Positions 33,561 through 42,488 of a stretch of DNA of 64,000 nucleotides are shown here, in pieces. Source of the DNA: a bacterium (GTDB lineage: Bacteria; Cyanobacteriota; Vampirovibrionia; Gastranaerophilales; Gastranaerophilaceae); assembly GCA_017626055.1 (NCBI GenBank), contig JAGAJM010000011.1, positions 1 through 64,000 on the forward strand, given 5' to 3'. The translations under genes were made by a program, and so were the position numbers. The notes below the pieces were generated by a model that ran no database searches, was not told where the DNA came from, and saw only the letters and a list, made by a program, of their open reading frames with translations. Position 1 is the stretch's first letter. Every line of letters starts with the position of its first letter.

Positions 33561-34817
33561 ATGACAAAAAGAAGAGTAGTAATCACAGGTTTGGGTGCTG
33601 TTACACCTTATGGTGTTGGCGTTAACAAATTCTGGGATGCTTTAAAAGCTGGTAAAAGTGGTATTAGTACTACTGAATCAATCAGTTTAGAAAGACACGT
33701 TGTTCATATTTCAGGCGAAGTAAAAGATTTTAATCCTGAAGAATATATGGATCCAAAAGAAGCTAAAAAAATGGATAGATTTATTCAATTTGCAGTTGTT
33801 GCAGCAGATGAAGCTGTTAAAGATGCAGGTTTGGATAATATTGCAGAAAGTGATATTGACCCATACAGAGTTGGTGTAATTGTATCTTCAGCTGCGGGTG
33901 GTTTCAGAACTTTTGAAGACAACCACATAAGAATTATTGAAAAAGGACCAAACAAATGTTCACCATTTACAATTCCTATGTTAATTGTAAATATGCCATC
34001 AGGTAAAATCTCAATTAAATATGGTTTTAAAGGTATTAATAAAGTTGTTGTTTCAGCTTGTGCAACTGGTTCTCACTCAATCGGTGATGCTTTCCGTTCA
34101 ATTCAATGGGGTGATGCTGATGTAATGGTTGCAGGTGGTGCTGAAGCTACAATTTGTGATGTTGGTTTGGGTGCATTCTCAGCAGCTAGAACACTTTCAA
34201 AACGTAATGATGAACCAGAAAGAGCATCTCGTCCATATGACGTTGACAGAGATGGTTTTGTTATGTCAGAAGGTGCTGGTGTTTTAGTTCTTGAAGAATA
34301 TGAACACGCTAAAAAACGTGGTGCAAAAATTTATGCAGAAATTGTTGGTTATGGTCAAACAGGTGATGCTTATGACGTTGTTGCTCCAGCTCCAGATGGC
34401 TCTGGTGCTATCAAAGCAATGGAATTAGCACTTGCTGATGCTGGTATGAAACCATCTGAAGTTCAATATGTAAACACTCATGGTACAAGTACTGGTTTAG
34501 GTGATAAAGCTGAATCTCACGCGGTTGCTAAAGTTTTTGGTGACAAACATGAAAACCCAGGCTTGTTTGTAACTTCGACAAAAAGTATGCATGGTCATAT
34601 GTTAGGTGCAACAGGTGCAGCGGAAGCTATTGTATGTGTTAAAACACTTACTGATAATGTTGTTCCTCCAACTATCAATCTTGATAATCAAGATCCTGAA
34701 GTTGCTGAACTTAACTATACACCTTACAAAGCAGTTAATGCAGAAGTTAATGCAGCTCTATCAAATTCATTCGGATTTGGTGGTCAAAATGCTTCATTAG
34801 TTTTCAAAGCTGTTTAG
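33561..34817 (+). CDS. fabF: Beta-ketoacyl-ACP synthase II
   Basis: A 418-residue condensing enzyme that elongates acyl-ACP with malonyl-ACP. The catalytic Cys is in VSACATGSHSIG, with His in NTHGTSTGLGD and STKSMHGHMLGATGA, and NSFGFGGQNASLVF at the end. The start is ATG 33561 (TKRRVVITGLGA) with AAAGGGA 8 bases before. An upstream in-frame TTG at 33531 lies in the terminator stem tail and is unlikely. Confidence 0.95.
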   Translation: MTKRRVVITGLGAVTPYGVGVNKFWDALKAGKSGISTTESISLERHVVHISGEVKDFNPEEYMDPKEAKKMDRFIQFAVVAADEAVKDAGLDNIAESDIDPYRVGVIVSSAAGGFRTFEDNHIRIIEKGPNKCSPFTIPMLIVNMPSGKISIKYGFKGINKVVVSACATGSHSIGDAFRSIQWGDADVMVAGGAEATICDVGLGAFSAARTLSKRNDEPERASRPYDVDRDGFVMSEGAGVLVLEEYEHAKKRGAKIYAEIVGYGQTGDAYDVVAPAPDGSGAIKAMELALADAGMKPSEVQYVNTHGTSTGLGDKAESHAVAKVFGDKHENPGLFVTSTKSMHGHMLGATGAAEAIVCVKTLTDNVVPPTINLDNQDPEVAELNYTPYKAVNAEVNAALSNSFGFGGQNASLVFKAV

Positions 34818-34833
34818 TAGGCTAGAAAATATT

Positions 34834-34874
34834 AAGAACGGGTAGGTTTAAAATGAACTTATCCGTTCTTTTTT
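34834..34874 (+). terminator. fabF terminator
   Basis: The outer stem AAGAACGG/CCGTTCTT (34834-34841, 34863-34870) with an inner partly paired region is followed by T-rich sequence. Confidence 0.8.
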
Positions 34875-34907
34875 CGTTATACTGTTATAGAGATAAAGAG
34901 GTGTGTT

Positions 34908-36188
34908 ATGAAAAAGATATTATCAACTTTAGCAGTGTGTATATTATTAACAAATAACGTTGTTTTTGCGGCTGAAGGATATGTGTTTACTGCAGCTGAT
35001 GTTCAAAAAGCACCTGTTTATACTCAAAGTCTTCAAAGAACAAATTTGCTCTATGGTGAATATTTGAAGTATTACAACATAAATCCAAGCAAAATTGATG
35101 CGGATTTTATTGTTTTATCAAAAGATGAAGAAAAAAGATTTTTAAAAACTCTTTCTAAATCAGAAAAAGAGAATTATGAATATGCAAAAAAGGTTCAAAA
35201 ACTAATTCAAAAACGTGATTGGAACAAGATTTTTCAAAAGTATCCAAATTATTTTCCTGCATATTTGCAGTATTTTGATGAATGTTATTCAAAAGGACAT
35301 AATGCTGAAGCTCTTCGCATTTTGAAAAAGATTAATGATATGGATAAAAAAGGACAAGTTTTTGACATAAGACTTGTTAATTATACATTTGGAACTTTGC
35401 ATTTCAGTTTAAACCAATTTAATCAAGCGATAAATTATTTCAAATTGTATGAAAGCTCAGGCGATGATTTGATTATAGCATCTATTGCTAACTGTTATTA
35501 TGGGATGAAAAATTATCAATCTGCGATAAAATATGCAAAACAATTAAAAGAAGTACAATATCAAGATAAAGAATTGTTATATGCATCTTATTTTGCACTA
35601 AAAGATTATCCTCAAGCAAATAAATACGCTTTGGAATTATTAAATGAATTATATGGTTTTGATAATTTGATGAAAGTTCAAGCAACATCAGCATACGACA
35701 ATATAAAATTATCATATGCTTATAAGGCAAGAGAAGTTGCGCAAAACGACAGTCAAATTATGATGGCAAATGATGTAATTGCTAGTTTAGAGCAAAAGAA
35801 ACTTGATGCTTCAACTTCTAAAACAAATCAATTTGTAAAAATTCCAAAGTGGATTGATTATGTAAAACAGATGCCTCAAGGAATTCCTGTTTCTGAGATT
35901 ACAGAAAAACAAGATGAGTTTTTTAAAACCGCAAATCAATATTTGAAAAAATATCAAGGACAACAATTAACAAATGCGTTTAACTCTTTGTCGCAGGATT
36001 TTAATACATATGTTCAAAATAAGAAAACAGAGTATTATCAAGCTCAACAACTTGAGGCTCAAAAGGCATTGTTATTAGAGCAACAACGTAGTAATGCTAT
36101 CCAACAACAAAGGAATTATATTGATGCTCAGCGTATGTATTACTTAACTAGACCTTATTATTCACCAAGATATTATGGCTGGTGGTAG
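34908..36188 (+). CDS. Exported TPR-like repeat protein
   Basis: A 426-residue protein with a Sec signal peptide (MKKILSTLAVCILLTNNVVFAA). A helical repeat region follows (about 110-290), with TPR-like units such as FGTLHFSLNQFNQAINYFKLYE, IANCYYGMKNYQSAIKYAKQLK and ASYFALKDYPQANKYALEL. A Gln-rich coiled coil occupies 345-405, and it ends in an aromatic tail YYSPRYYGWW. It is probably periplasmic or outer-membrane associated, as a scaffold for envelope proteins. No specific partner is evident. GAGGTG precedes the ATG. Confidence 0.75.
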   Translation: MKKILSTLAVCILLTNNVVFAAEGYVFTAADVQKAPVYTQSLQRTNLLYGEYLKYYNINPSKIDADFIVLSKDEEKRFLKTLSKSEKENYEYAKKVQKLIQKRDWNKIFQKYPNYFPAYLQYFDECYSKGHNAEALRILKKINDMDKKGQVFDIRLVNYTFGTLHFSLNQFNQAINYFKLYESSGDDLIIASIANCYYGMKNYQSAIKYAKQLKEVQYQDKELLYASYFALKDYPQANKYALELLNELYGFDNLMKVQATSAYDNIKLSYAYKAREVAQNDSQIMMANDVIASLEQKKLDASTSKTNQFVKIPKWIDYVKQMPQGIPVSEITEKQDEFFKTANQYLKKYQGQQLTNAFNSLSQDFNTYVQNKKTEYYQAQQLEAQKALLLEQQRSNAIQQQRNYIDAQRMYYLTRPYYSPRYYGWW

Positions 36189-36256
36189 GGGTAAATTTTT
36201 ATAATTGGTGCTTTTTACCAATAGCAAAAAGTTTCATTTTCTGATTTAATATTAGT

Positions 36257-36580
36257 ATGAATTTGATTCAAGCTACGGCTTTTAAACAAAATGTAATAGA
36301 TTTATCCAATTGGGTTGATTCAACTCCTGTACCTCAAGTAATAGATACTGTTACTTACGATTTGTATGAGAGTAATAATCCTTTTCGTTATAGATTTTCA
36401 AAAGAACAAATTAGTAATAAACCATTAAGAGTTGCTGCCAATGCTACAACTTCGGTTGGGGCTGAGGTTTTTTCTGTTTTTACAAATCCGTATTATATAA
36501 CCCACAAAATTGTTAATATCCCAACGGCATATAATTCGGTGGTCAATGCATATAAAAATTATTCAATAAATAAGAATTAA
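36257..36580 (+). CDS. Small protein of unknown function
   Basis: A 107-residue protein with no signal peptide and no recognised family. The C-terminal half (AANATTSVGAEVFSVFTNPYYITHKI) is uncharged and may contact a membrane. No ribosome site is present. TAATAT at 36247-36252 lies 4 bases before the ATG, so the message may be leaderless. It is moderately likely to be a real gene, from composition and the terminator that follows. Confidence 0.5.
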   Translation: MNLIQATAFKQNVIDLSNWVDSTPVPQVIDTVTYDLYESNNPFRYRFSKEQISNKPLRVAANATTSVGAEVFSVFTNPYYITHKIVNIPTAYNSVVNAYKNYSINKN

Positions 36581-36592
36581 TTAACGAAAAAA

Positions 36593-36645
36593 CGGAAAAT
36601 CTGTCATTCTGGACTTAATTCAGAATCTCAAATTTTCCGCTTTTG
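36593..36645. terminator. Bidirectional terminator containing a repeat-like core
   Basis: The stem CGGAAAAT/ATTTTCCG (36593-36600, 36632-36639) encloses a second inverted repeat ATTCTG/CAGAAT. The core begins GTCATTCTGGA, like the dispersed elements at 18.8 and 23.9 kb. T-rich tracts are present on both sides. Confidence 0.7.
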
Positions 36646-36660
36646 TTTTTATATATTGGA

Positions 36661-37512
36661 TTATAGTAACTCTTTCAAGTGGTTTGGAAGAGCGAAACGA
36701 GCATTGTGATATTCTTTGTTGTAGATTTTACAAGTTGGAATAATTTCTGCTGCACGTTCTTCGTTATAGTATTCCAAAGGTTTTACATCAACTGAGCAGA
36801 AAGCCCAAGCCCAATATCCACCAGGGTATGTTGGAATATTTGATGTGTATGTTGAAACTGTTGGGAATACTTTTTTCAATAAGTTATACATTTTTTTGAT
36901 TTCTTCTCTGTTTACAAAAGGTGATTCAGATTGAGCTGCAACGATACCACCTTTTTTCAAAGAGTTTTTAACGTTTGTATAGAATTCTTCTGTGAATAAA
37001 CCTTCTCCAGGACCCATTGGATCTGTTGAGTCGATTAAGATAATATCGAATTCATCTTTTTTATCTTTGATATATTCAATTGCATCTTGAACTAAGATTT
37101 CTACTTTAGGGTTATCTAGTTCACATGAAATTGTTGGTAAGTATTGTTTACAAGCATCAATAACCATTCCGTCAATTTCACATAAAACAGCTCTTTCAAC
37201 TGTTTTGTGTTTCATAACTTCACGGATAGTACCGCCGTCACCACCACCAATTACAAGAACAGATTTTGGACATGGGTGTTGCATCATTGGAATATGAGCA
37301 ATCATTTCGTGGTAATGGTATTCATCACCTTCTGTTGTCATCATTAAATCATCTAGTGTTAAAACTCTGCCAAGTTGAGAATCTGTTTCAAAAACTTCAA
37401 CTTTTTGGAATGGAGAGTTATCAGAAAATAAAACTTTTCCAGCTTTTATTGCGATACCGAAACCGCCTGGGGTAATTTCGTGGTAGTAACCATTTTCAAT
37501 ACCATTTTTCAT
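36661..37512 (-). CDS. speE: Spermidine synthase
   Basis: A 283-residue aminopropyltransferase (decarboxylated SAM plus putrescine to spermidine). Motifs are EYHYHEMIAHIPMMQHPCPKSVLVIGGGDGG, CEIDGMVIDACKQYLP, and the gatekeeper DSTDPMGPGEGLFTEEFY. The N-terminal beta-domain is present in short form. speD and speB are not adjacent. AGGGA precedes the ATG. Confidence 0.93.
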   Translation of the reverse strand: MKNGIENGYYHEITPGGFGIAIKAGKVLFSDNSPFQKVEVFETDSQLGRVLTLDDLMMTTEGDEYHYHEMIAHIPMMQHPCPKSVLVIGGGDGGTIREVMKHKTVERAVLCEIDGMVIDACKQYLPTISCELDNPKVEILVQDAIEYIKDKKDEFDIILIDSTDPMGPGEGLFTEEFYTNVKNSLKKGGIVAAQSESPFVNREEIKKMYNLLKKVFPTVSTYTSNIPTYPGGYWAWAFCSVDVKPLEYYNEERAAEIIPTCKIYNKEYHNARFALPNHLKELL

Positions 37513-37535
37513 TCTTAAGTTCCCTTTCTATCATT

Positions 37536-37567
37536 AAAACAAAAAGTTACGTGAAAATTCACGTAAC
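37536..37567 (-). terminator. Terminator of the 826-aa gene
   Basis: The perfect 10-bp stem GTTACGTGAA/TTCACGTAAC (37546-37567) has a TTTTTGTTTT tail on the minus strand. Confidence 0.85.
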
Positions 37568-37600
37568 CTATGTTATCATATAAAAATTTATTTTCAAATA

Positions 37601-40081
37601 TTATTCAGCTTCATCAGCTTTAAATGTTTGAATTAAAGAACCAAGTTCGTTATTTTTGTATAATTCGTTTATGATTTTAGCGGCTTTTCCGTAGTTAATT
37701 TCATTGCCTTTTGCATTGAAGAATTTGCCATCTCTATAAGTTACAACAGTTTCGCCATTTGAATTTTTAATTTCTTGGTTAGAGAATTTAGCCTGAGTTG
37801 CAGGAGCTTGTTGTTGTAGAGAAGACATTAATCTTGCCACAGGAGTAGCGTTGGTGATAGTATCTTTTATTAGTGTCTGATCTAGGTTAGACAAATCTGT
37901 TGAAAGATGAGTTGCTTTGCCATTTTCAAAATGTCTTGTAGAAACGATTTCTTGCATGTGGTAAAGACCTTCAGGGATTTGTTCATATGAAATGACAGTC
38001 TTTCCATCTGACGTATATGTAGTTGAGTAATTATTTGTTAATGTTTTACCTTTAGTATGAACGAAATCGGGTGCTGTTTTAGTTAGTGTTCCATCTTCAT
38101 TTCTTGTCCAAGTTATAGGTTTTGATTCATAGCTTGAACCGCTACCCCAGCTTACTGAAGTTTTTAATTGATAAGAATAACTTTCTCCAGGTTTTAAACT
38201 TCCGATTTTAGCATTTATTTCTTCTTGAGTTAACGAGTCTTTTTGTTTGCCTGCAGGAGCCGCATTTTCTTTTTCTGTTTCGTCAATTGGTTCTGTTGGA
38301 GTGTTTAAAATTTCATTAACAGAATCTGCGAAATTGCCGATAACTCTTTCTGCGTGTTCTTTTAATTCGGCTTTAGTTAGTGCGCCATTTTTATCTTTAA
38401 CATCCATAGAGTCAAAATCATTTTGAATTAGATTTAATATTTGTTCTCTGTTGGAATCGTCAATTGTAATGCCTGCTTCACCCATAAATTCAATGATGAA
38501 GTTTGTGTATTCATTGATATCAAGGGAAGAACTTCCATCTCCATCATATGCCATCATAAGATTTATTTCTGAATCATTATCGGTCGCACCATTTGCCATT
38601 TTAGTAGCTTCAGGAAGGATATTACCATTAGTATCTTTTACGACAAATGTTCCGTCTTCTGCTATTTCAACTTTATTTTCAGGTCCAAATATTTCTTGGA
38701 GTTCTGCTTGTCTTGCTTTTGTTTCTTCAGGAATTTCAACATCTTTTGGGTCAGTATTGCCAGATGTATGTTCAACAGTATTGTCATTGTTTTCAACTGT
38801 ATTGTTGTCCTTAACAGGTGCAGCAGCTTCCTCTTTTACAAAGTTTGGAATTTTAACAACATCATCTGGGTAGAAGAATTTATTTCCGTGCCATTCTTTT
38901 TTTACACCTTTGTAAGTTTTAACTAAATCTTTATTTAGTTCTAGGAATTCTTTTTTAGCTTCTTTTAACTGTTCTGGAGTTGGGTTTTCAATACCTTGTT
39001 GTGAAAGTGCATCTTTTACAATTTGGGTAATAGATTCACCTTTTACAACAGTATGTGTTGTAGGAACTTCTGGTTTTTGTTCTTTAACAATTTCTGTTCC
39101 GTCAGCATTGAAATTTTTAACAGTTTTCTTACCAGCTGAATCTGTCGTTTCAGTCGAATATGTTCCGTCTTCGTTATAAGTAAATTTAGTTACAGTTTTT
39201 TGTGTTGGGTTATGCGCATCGGTTACAATTTCAGAAGGTTTATTATTTGCCATATCTTCTTCTGTTGCAAATTTTGTATCGATGTTATGACCATCTTTCT
39301 TTTCTTTGACGGTGATAGATGTTAATGGCGCATCATCTCCAACATCTGAAAATTCTCGTTCAATAGTTTTACCATCTTGATATTCAAAATCTGTGCGAAC
39401 GATAGCTCCATCCTTAACTGTAACTGTCTGGATAGTTTGTCCGTCAAGATTTTTGGTAATACTTGTATTCTCATCTGGGAAAGTTGTTGTGTTTCCGTTT
39501 GCCATAACGGAGGTTTTATTCCCATTTTTATCATAGGTAATAATTGTTCCGTCAGTTTTAATTTGTTGACTTGTACCATCCTTAAATTGGATTTCTTGAG
39601 TTCCGTCGTCTAAAGTTGTGGTAACGGCTCCATTTTGGTCAGTTTCTTGTGTATAAGATACCCCTTTAACTGTGTGGTGAATTGTTTCGCCATCTTTTAC
39701 CTCAGTGTAACTATAACCTTTTGAATAATGGGTAGATTTATTGCCATTGGTTTCGATATATTCTTTGCCTTCTTCAAAGGCTTTTTGTTGGTCTGCAAGT
39801 GCATTAATGGCATCAAATGCGTTCATTTGTTCGCCATAATTTCTATTTGCTTCACGTTGGGAAATCTTTCCATTTCCCCCTGAACCAGTTAAAAGATTAC
39901 CCTGAAGAATTTGTACTTCTTTTTTATCAATTACACCATCTTTGTTTTTATCAGCCATATCAAAGATAGCTTTGTTTTGTTCAGTTCTTTGTAAACCTTC
40001 TAATTTTGTAAGGTCAATTTTTTTGTCTGTTCCTTTGATTTTGATAATATCAGAGTAACTTTTTCCGTTAATATCTACCAT
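37601..40081 (-). CDS. EF-hand / LysM-like repeat protein, unknown function
   Basis: An 826-residue, acidic, Thr/Asn/Asp-rich protein. The first EF-hand loop is DKNKDGVIDKKE (44-55); further loops are near 511 (DGDGSSSLDINE) and near 558 (DVKDKNGALTKAE). Residues 95-335 form a long series of short beta repeats with DGT/NGN turns, like RHS/MORN-type strands. Around 342-415 is a LysM-like segment (THTVVKGESITQIV then FYPDDVVKIPN). A second beta-rich part follows 640. There is no signal peptide or membrane span, so localisation is unclear; export by a non-Sec route or a cytosolic scaffold are both possible. GAGGT precedes the ATG. Confidence 0.75.
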   Translation of the reverse strand: MVDINGKSYSDIIKIKGTDKKIDLTKLEGLQRTEQNKAIFDMADKNKDGVIDKKEVQILQGNLLTGSGGNGKISQREANRNYGEQMNAFDAINALADQQKAFEEGKEYIETNGNKSTHYSKGYSYTEVKDGETIHHTVKGVSYTQETDQNGAVTTTLDDGTQEIQFKDGTSQQIKTDGTIITYDKNGNKTSVMANGNTTTFPDENTSITKNLDGQTIQTVTVKDGAIVRTDFEYQDGKTIEREFSDVGDDAPLTSITVKEKKDGHNIDTKFATEEDMANNKPSEIVTDAHNPTQKTVTKFTYNEDGTYSTETTDSAGKKTVKNFNADGTEIVKEQKPEVPTTHTVVKGESITQIVKDALSQQGIENPTPEQLKEAKKEFLELNKDLVKTYKGVKKEWHGNKFFYPDDVVKIPNFVKEEAAAPVKDNNTVENNDNTVEHTSGNTDPKDVEIPEETKARQAELQEIFGPENKVEIAEDGTFVVKDTNGNILPEATKMANGATDNDSEINLMMAYDGDGSSSLDINEYTNFIIEFMGEAGITIDDSNREQILNLIQNDFDSMDVKDKNGALTKAELKEHAERVIGNFADSVNEILNTPTEPIDETEKENAAPAGKQKDSLTQEEINAKIGSLKPGESYSYQLKTSVSWGSGSSYESKPITWTRNEDGTLTKTAPDFVHTKGKTLTNNYSTTYTSDGKTVISYEQIPEGLYHMQEIVSTRHFENGKATHLSTDLSNLDQTLIKDTITNATPVARLMSSLQQQAPATQAKFSNQEIKNSNGETVVTYRDGKFFNAKGNEINYGKAAKIINELYKNNELGSLIQTFKADEAE

Positions 40082-40170
40082 TTTTTACCTCATATATAGT
40101 TCTATACAATGAGGTGTTCGGCAGATTTACAAAATATCTTTAAAGATTTTGGGGTTCTGTTAATAAAATG

Positions 40171-40491
40171 TTACTTTTCCCAACCACCCAAAATGTGAAT
40201 GTGTAGGTGAAAAACTTCTTGACCAGCTTCTTTACCTGTATTGATTTGGGTTTTGTATGCTTTTAAGCCAACTTTCTTAGTAACGGCTTTTACTGTTTGT
40301 AAAAGTTCTGACATTAAAGCTGTATCTTCAAGTTCATTTAATGATTCAACGTGAACTTTTGGACAAACTAGCATATGAACTGGTGCTGCTGGATTTATAT
40401 CGTTGAATACGACAGTGTTTTCTGTTTCGTAAACAAATTCTGTTCCAAAATCCCCTCTAATAATTTTACAAAAAATACAATTGTCGCTCAT
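40171..40491 (-). CDS. HIT-family nucleotide hydrolase (HinT-like)
   Basis: A 106-residue histidine-triad protein. CIFCKIIRGDF at the N-terminus has CxxC, HMLVCPKVH is in the centre and the catalytic triad is HLHIHILGG. HinT proteins hydrolyse purine nucleoside phosphoramidates such as aminoacyl-AMP. It is the last gene of the grpE-dnaJ run, 9 bases after the O-methyltransferase. Confidence 0.93.
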   Translation of the reverse strand: MSDNCIFCKIIRGDFGTEFVYETENTVVFNDINPAAPVHMLVCPKVHVESLNELEDTALMSELLQTVKAVTKKVGLKAYKTQINTGKEAGQEVFHLHIHILGGWEK

Positions 40492-40500
40492 ATAAATCTC

Positions 40501-41070
40501 CTATCTTAATTTTTTAGCTAATGACAAACCTGCAGGAAGTGGTAATACTACATTTTCATAATCTGGGTTCGCATTGATATCATCTATAAAATCTTGAACT
40601 TTATTAGCGTGTGATAAAACGTTATCGCAAGCAATATAACCACCCACTTTTAAGTGGGGTGCAATTAAATGAAAGAATTTGATATATTGAGCTTTTTGCG
40701 CATCGACAAAGGCAAAATCAATTTCAAAATCTTCTGGTAAATATTCTAAAATAGTTGCGGCATCTCCCTTTCTTGGAGTGATAATATCTGCAACGCCACA
40801 TTTTTCAAAGTTTTCTTTTGCAACATCAAGTCTTTTGTCATAAAACTCGATAGTCATTAACTTCCCGCCAGTTTGCTTAAGAGCTTTGCCCAGCCAAATT
40901 CCAGAATAACCATTTGAAGTTCCAACTTCTACAACACTTTGAGATTTTGCATCAACGATAAAATTGTATAAAAATTCAGCAGTTGTGCGAGAAATATTCC
41001 AAAATTCTTTTTGTGTTTTTTCTAGTTCTAATAAAACTTCTTGTGTTGTTGTATCAAATTTTTTAATCAT
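40501..41070 (-). CDS. SAM-dependent O-methyltransferase (CCoAOMT-like)
   Basis: A 189-residue class I methyltransferase of the PF01596 group. SAM motif I is VVEVGTSNGYSGIWLGKAL, the acidic end of strand 2 is MTIEFYDKR, and FAFVDAQKAQYIKFF and GGYIACDNVL follow, with metal ligands likely among the Asp/Asn residues. The substrate is unknown. Its ATG overlaps the stop of the beta-propeller gene by one base (TAATG), so it is translationally coupled. Confidence 0.88.
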   Translation of the reverse strand: MIKKFDTTTQEVLLELEKTQKEFWNISRTTAEFLYNFIVDAKSQSVVEVGTSNGYSGIWLGKALKQTGGKLMTIEFYDKRLDVAKENFEKCGVADIITPRKGDAATILEYLPEDFEIDFAFVDAQKAQYIKFFHLIAPHLKVGGYIACDNVLSHANKVQDFIDDINANPDYENVVLPLPAGLSLAKKLR

Positions 41071-42488
41071 TATTTTATTGTTTTAACCTTATTTGTAATT
41101 GTCATAGCTCTTACTGGCACATCAATTGGACTTGTTTTTACAACTTCTTTTAAGTCAGTATCAATTACTGAATACAAACCAGACATTGCATTTGTAATCA
41201 TGATTAAATTACTGTTTTCAATTGGCGTAATATTTGTTGCAAAAGCGTTTGTGTTTAAGAATAATTTATCAGTAATAACATCTTCTTTAGTATTCAAAAC
41301 TTCTACGATATTTTCTTGTGCACCTAAGATATACAAGTCATCATTATACGCATATAAATCAACAGGTTTTTCACAAACATCATATTCTGTAATATATTCG
41401 TTTGTTTCGTAGTCAACAATTGCAAGTCTGCTTTTTGTTCTGCTAATGATGTATATTTTACCATTTGCATAAGTGATTTTTGAGATATTTGGGAAACGTC
41501 CAATGTTGTTTAATTTGTAATTGTTATCAAGTTCAATTGCCCAAATATCGTTGGTATTTCTGTCAACATAGAACATTTTTGTTCCGTCTTGTGTAAGTGT
41601 AAATTTTTCACAGTAACCATTAATTTTTAATTGTTTTTTTAATGTCATTGTTTCTAGTGAAACTACATATACACTTGAGTTTGCACTAGAGGTTACATAT
41701 GCTAGTTTTTTGTCTTTATCAATAAGAATTTGCTCTGGGCAAGTTTCAAAATTAATTTTTTTAATAACTTTTTCATCCATTAAAGAAATAATATTCATAA
41801 CTTTGTGGTCATAATAAGTTACAAATAAAAACTCATCATTATATGCTTTTAAATCATAAATTACGTGTTCTTGTTCAAGAGAATATTCTGGGTTTTTAGA
41901 ATTTGTGTGGATAACTTGAATATTTTTGTTTGCACCTGTTGAGATGTAGAAAGATTTGTTATTCAACGGTTCAACAGGAGTTGTTTCTGATTTTTTAGTT
42001 TTCTTTCTGTTGTTGTTAATTCTCAAACCTGTATCTTGAGCAACTGAAACATCAAGATTACCAATAATTCCTTTTAGGTTTTCAGGTAAAACAAGACCTT
42101 TTGGCAATAAAATTTCTTGAGGAAGCAGACCTGATTGCAATTCGGCAGGAACATCAACTAAGTTGATAACAGTTTTTTTGCCATTTGTATTGATAACTTT
42201 TAGAAGAACAAAATTATTGTTCAAAATCAACATATCAGGTTTTTGTTTCATTCCCATATTTTCAGGGTAACTTGATTTGATAGAAATTTCAGCTGGAGTT
42301 TCTAATTTTGCAGGGGTTACTGGGATGTACATTGTTTTATCTGGCAATAAAATTGCACCATCAAAACGGAAATTCGTTTCAGGAAAATCTTTGTTGATAA
42401 AATCTTGAACAGTTTTTGGAACTTCAGCACCAAATGCTGTTGTGCATGCTAAAAAACCTATGCAAATTGCAGCTAAAATTTTACGCAT
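41070..42488 (-). CDS. Exported beta-propeller (YncE/WD-like) protein
   Basis: A 472-residue protein with a signal peptide ([22 protein letters not shown]). An N-terminal part of about 170 residues is followed by six or seven beta-propeller blades (for example VYVVSLETMTLKKQLKINGYCEKFTLTQDG and IYIISRTKSRLAIVDYETNEYI). It is periplasmic by inference, and resembles the YncE/YVTN lactonase-like repeat group without clear catalytic residues. Its start overlaps the dnaJ stop by one base, an odd coupling of a secreted protein to a chaperone. Confidence 0.82.
   Translation of the reverse strand: MRKILAAICIGFLACTTAFGAEVPKTVQDFINKDFPETNFRFDGAILLPDKTMYIPVTPAKLETPAEISIKSSYPENMGMKQKPDMLILNNNFVLLKVINTNGKKTVINLVDVPAELQSGLLPQEILLPKGLVLPENLKGIIGNLDVSVAQDTGLRINNNRKKTKKSETTPVEPLNNKSFYISTGANKNIQVIHTNSKNPEYSLEQEHVIYDLKAYNDEFLFVTYYDHKVMNIISLMDEKVIKKINFETCPEQILIDKDKKLAYVTSSANSSVYVVSLETMTLKKQLKINGYCEKFTLTQDGTKMFYVDRNTNDIWAIELDNNYKLNNIGRFPNISKITYANGKIYIISRTKSRLAIVDYETNEYITEYDVCEKPVDLYAYNDDLYILGAQENIVEVLNTKEDVITDKLFLNTNAFATNITPIENSNLIMITNAMSGLYSVIDTDLKEVVKTSPIDVPVRAMTITNKVKTIK

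Noticed and set aside
38451-38873. 140-codon open frame antisense to the EF-hand/LysM gene
   Set aside because: It mirrors the codon pattern of the real gene on the other strand, with Ser/Phe-rich composition typical of antisense frames.
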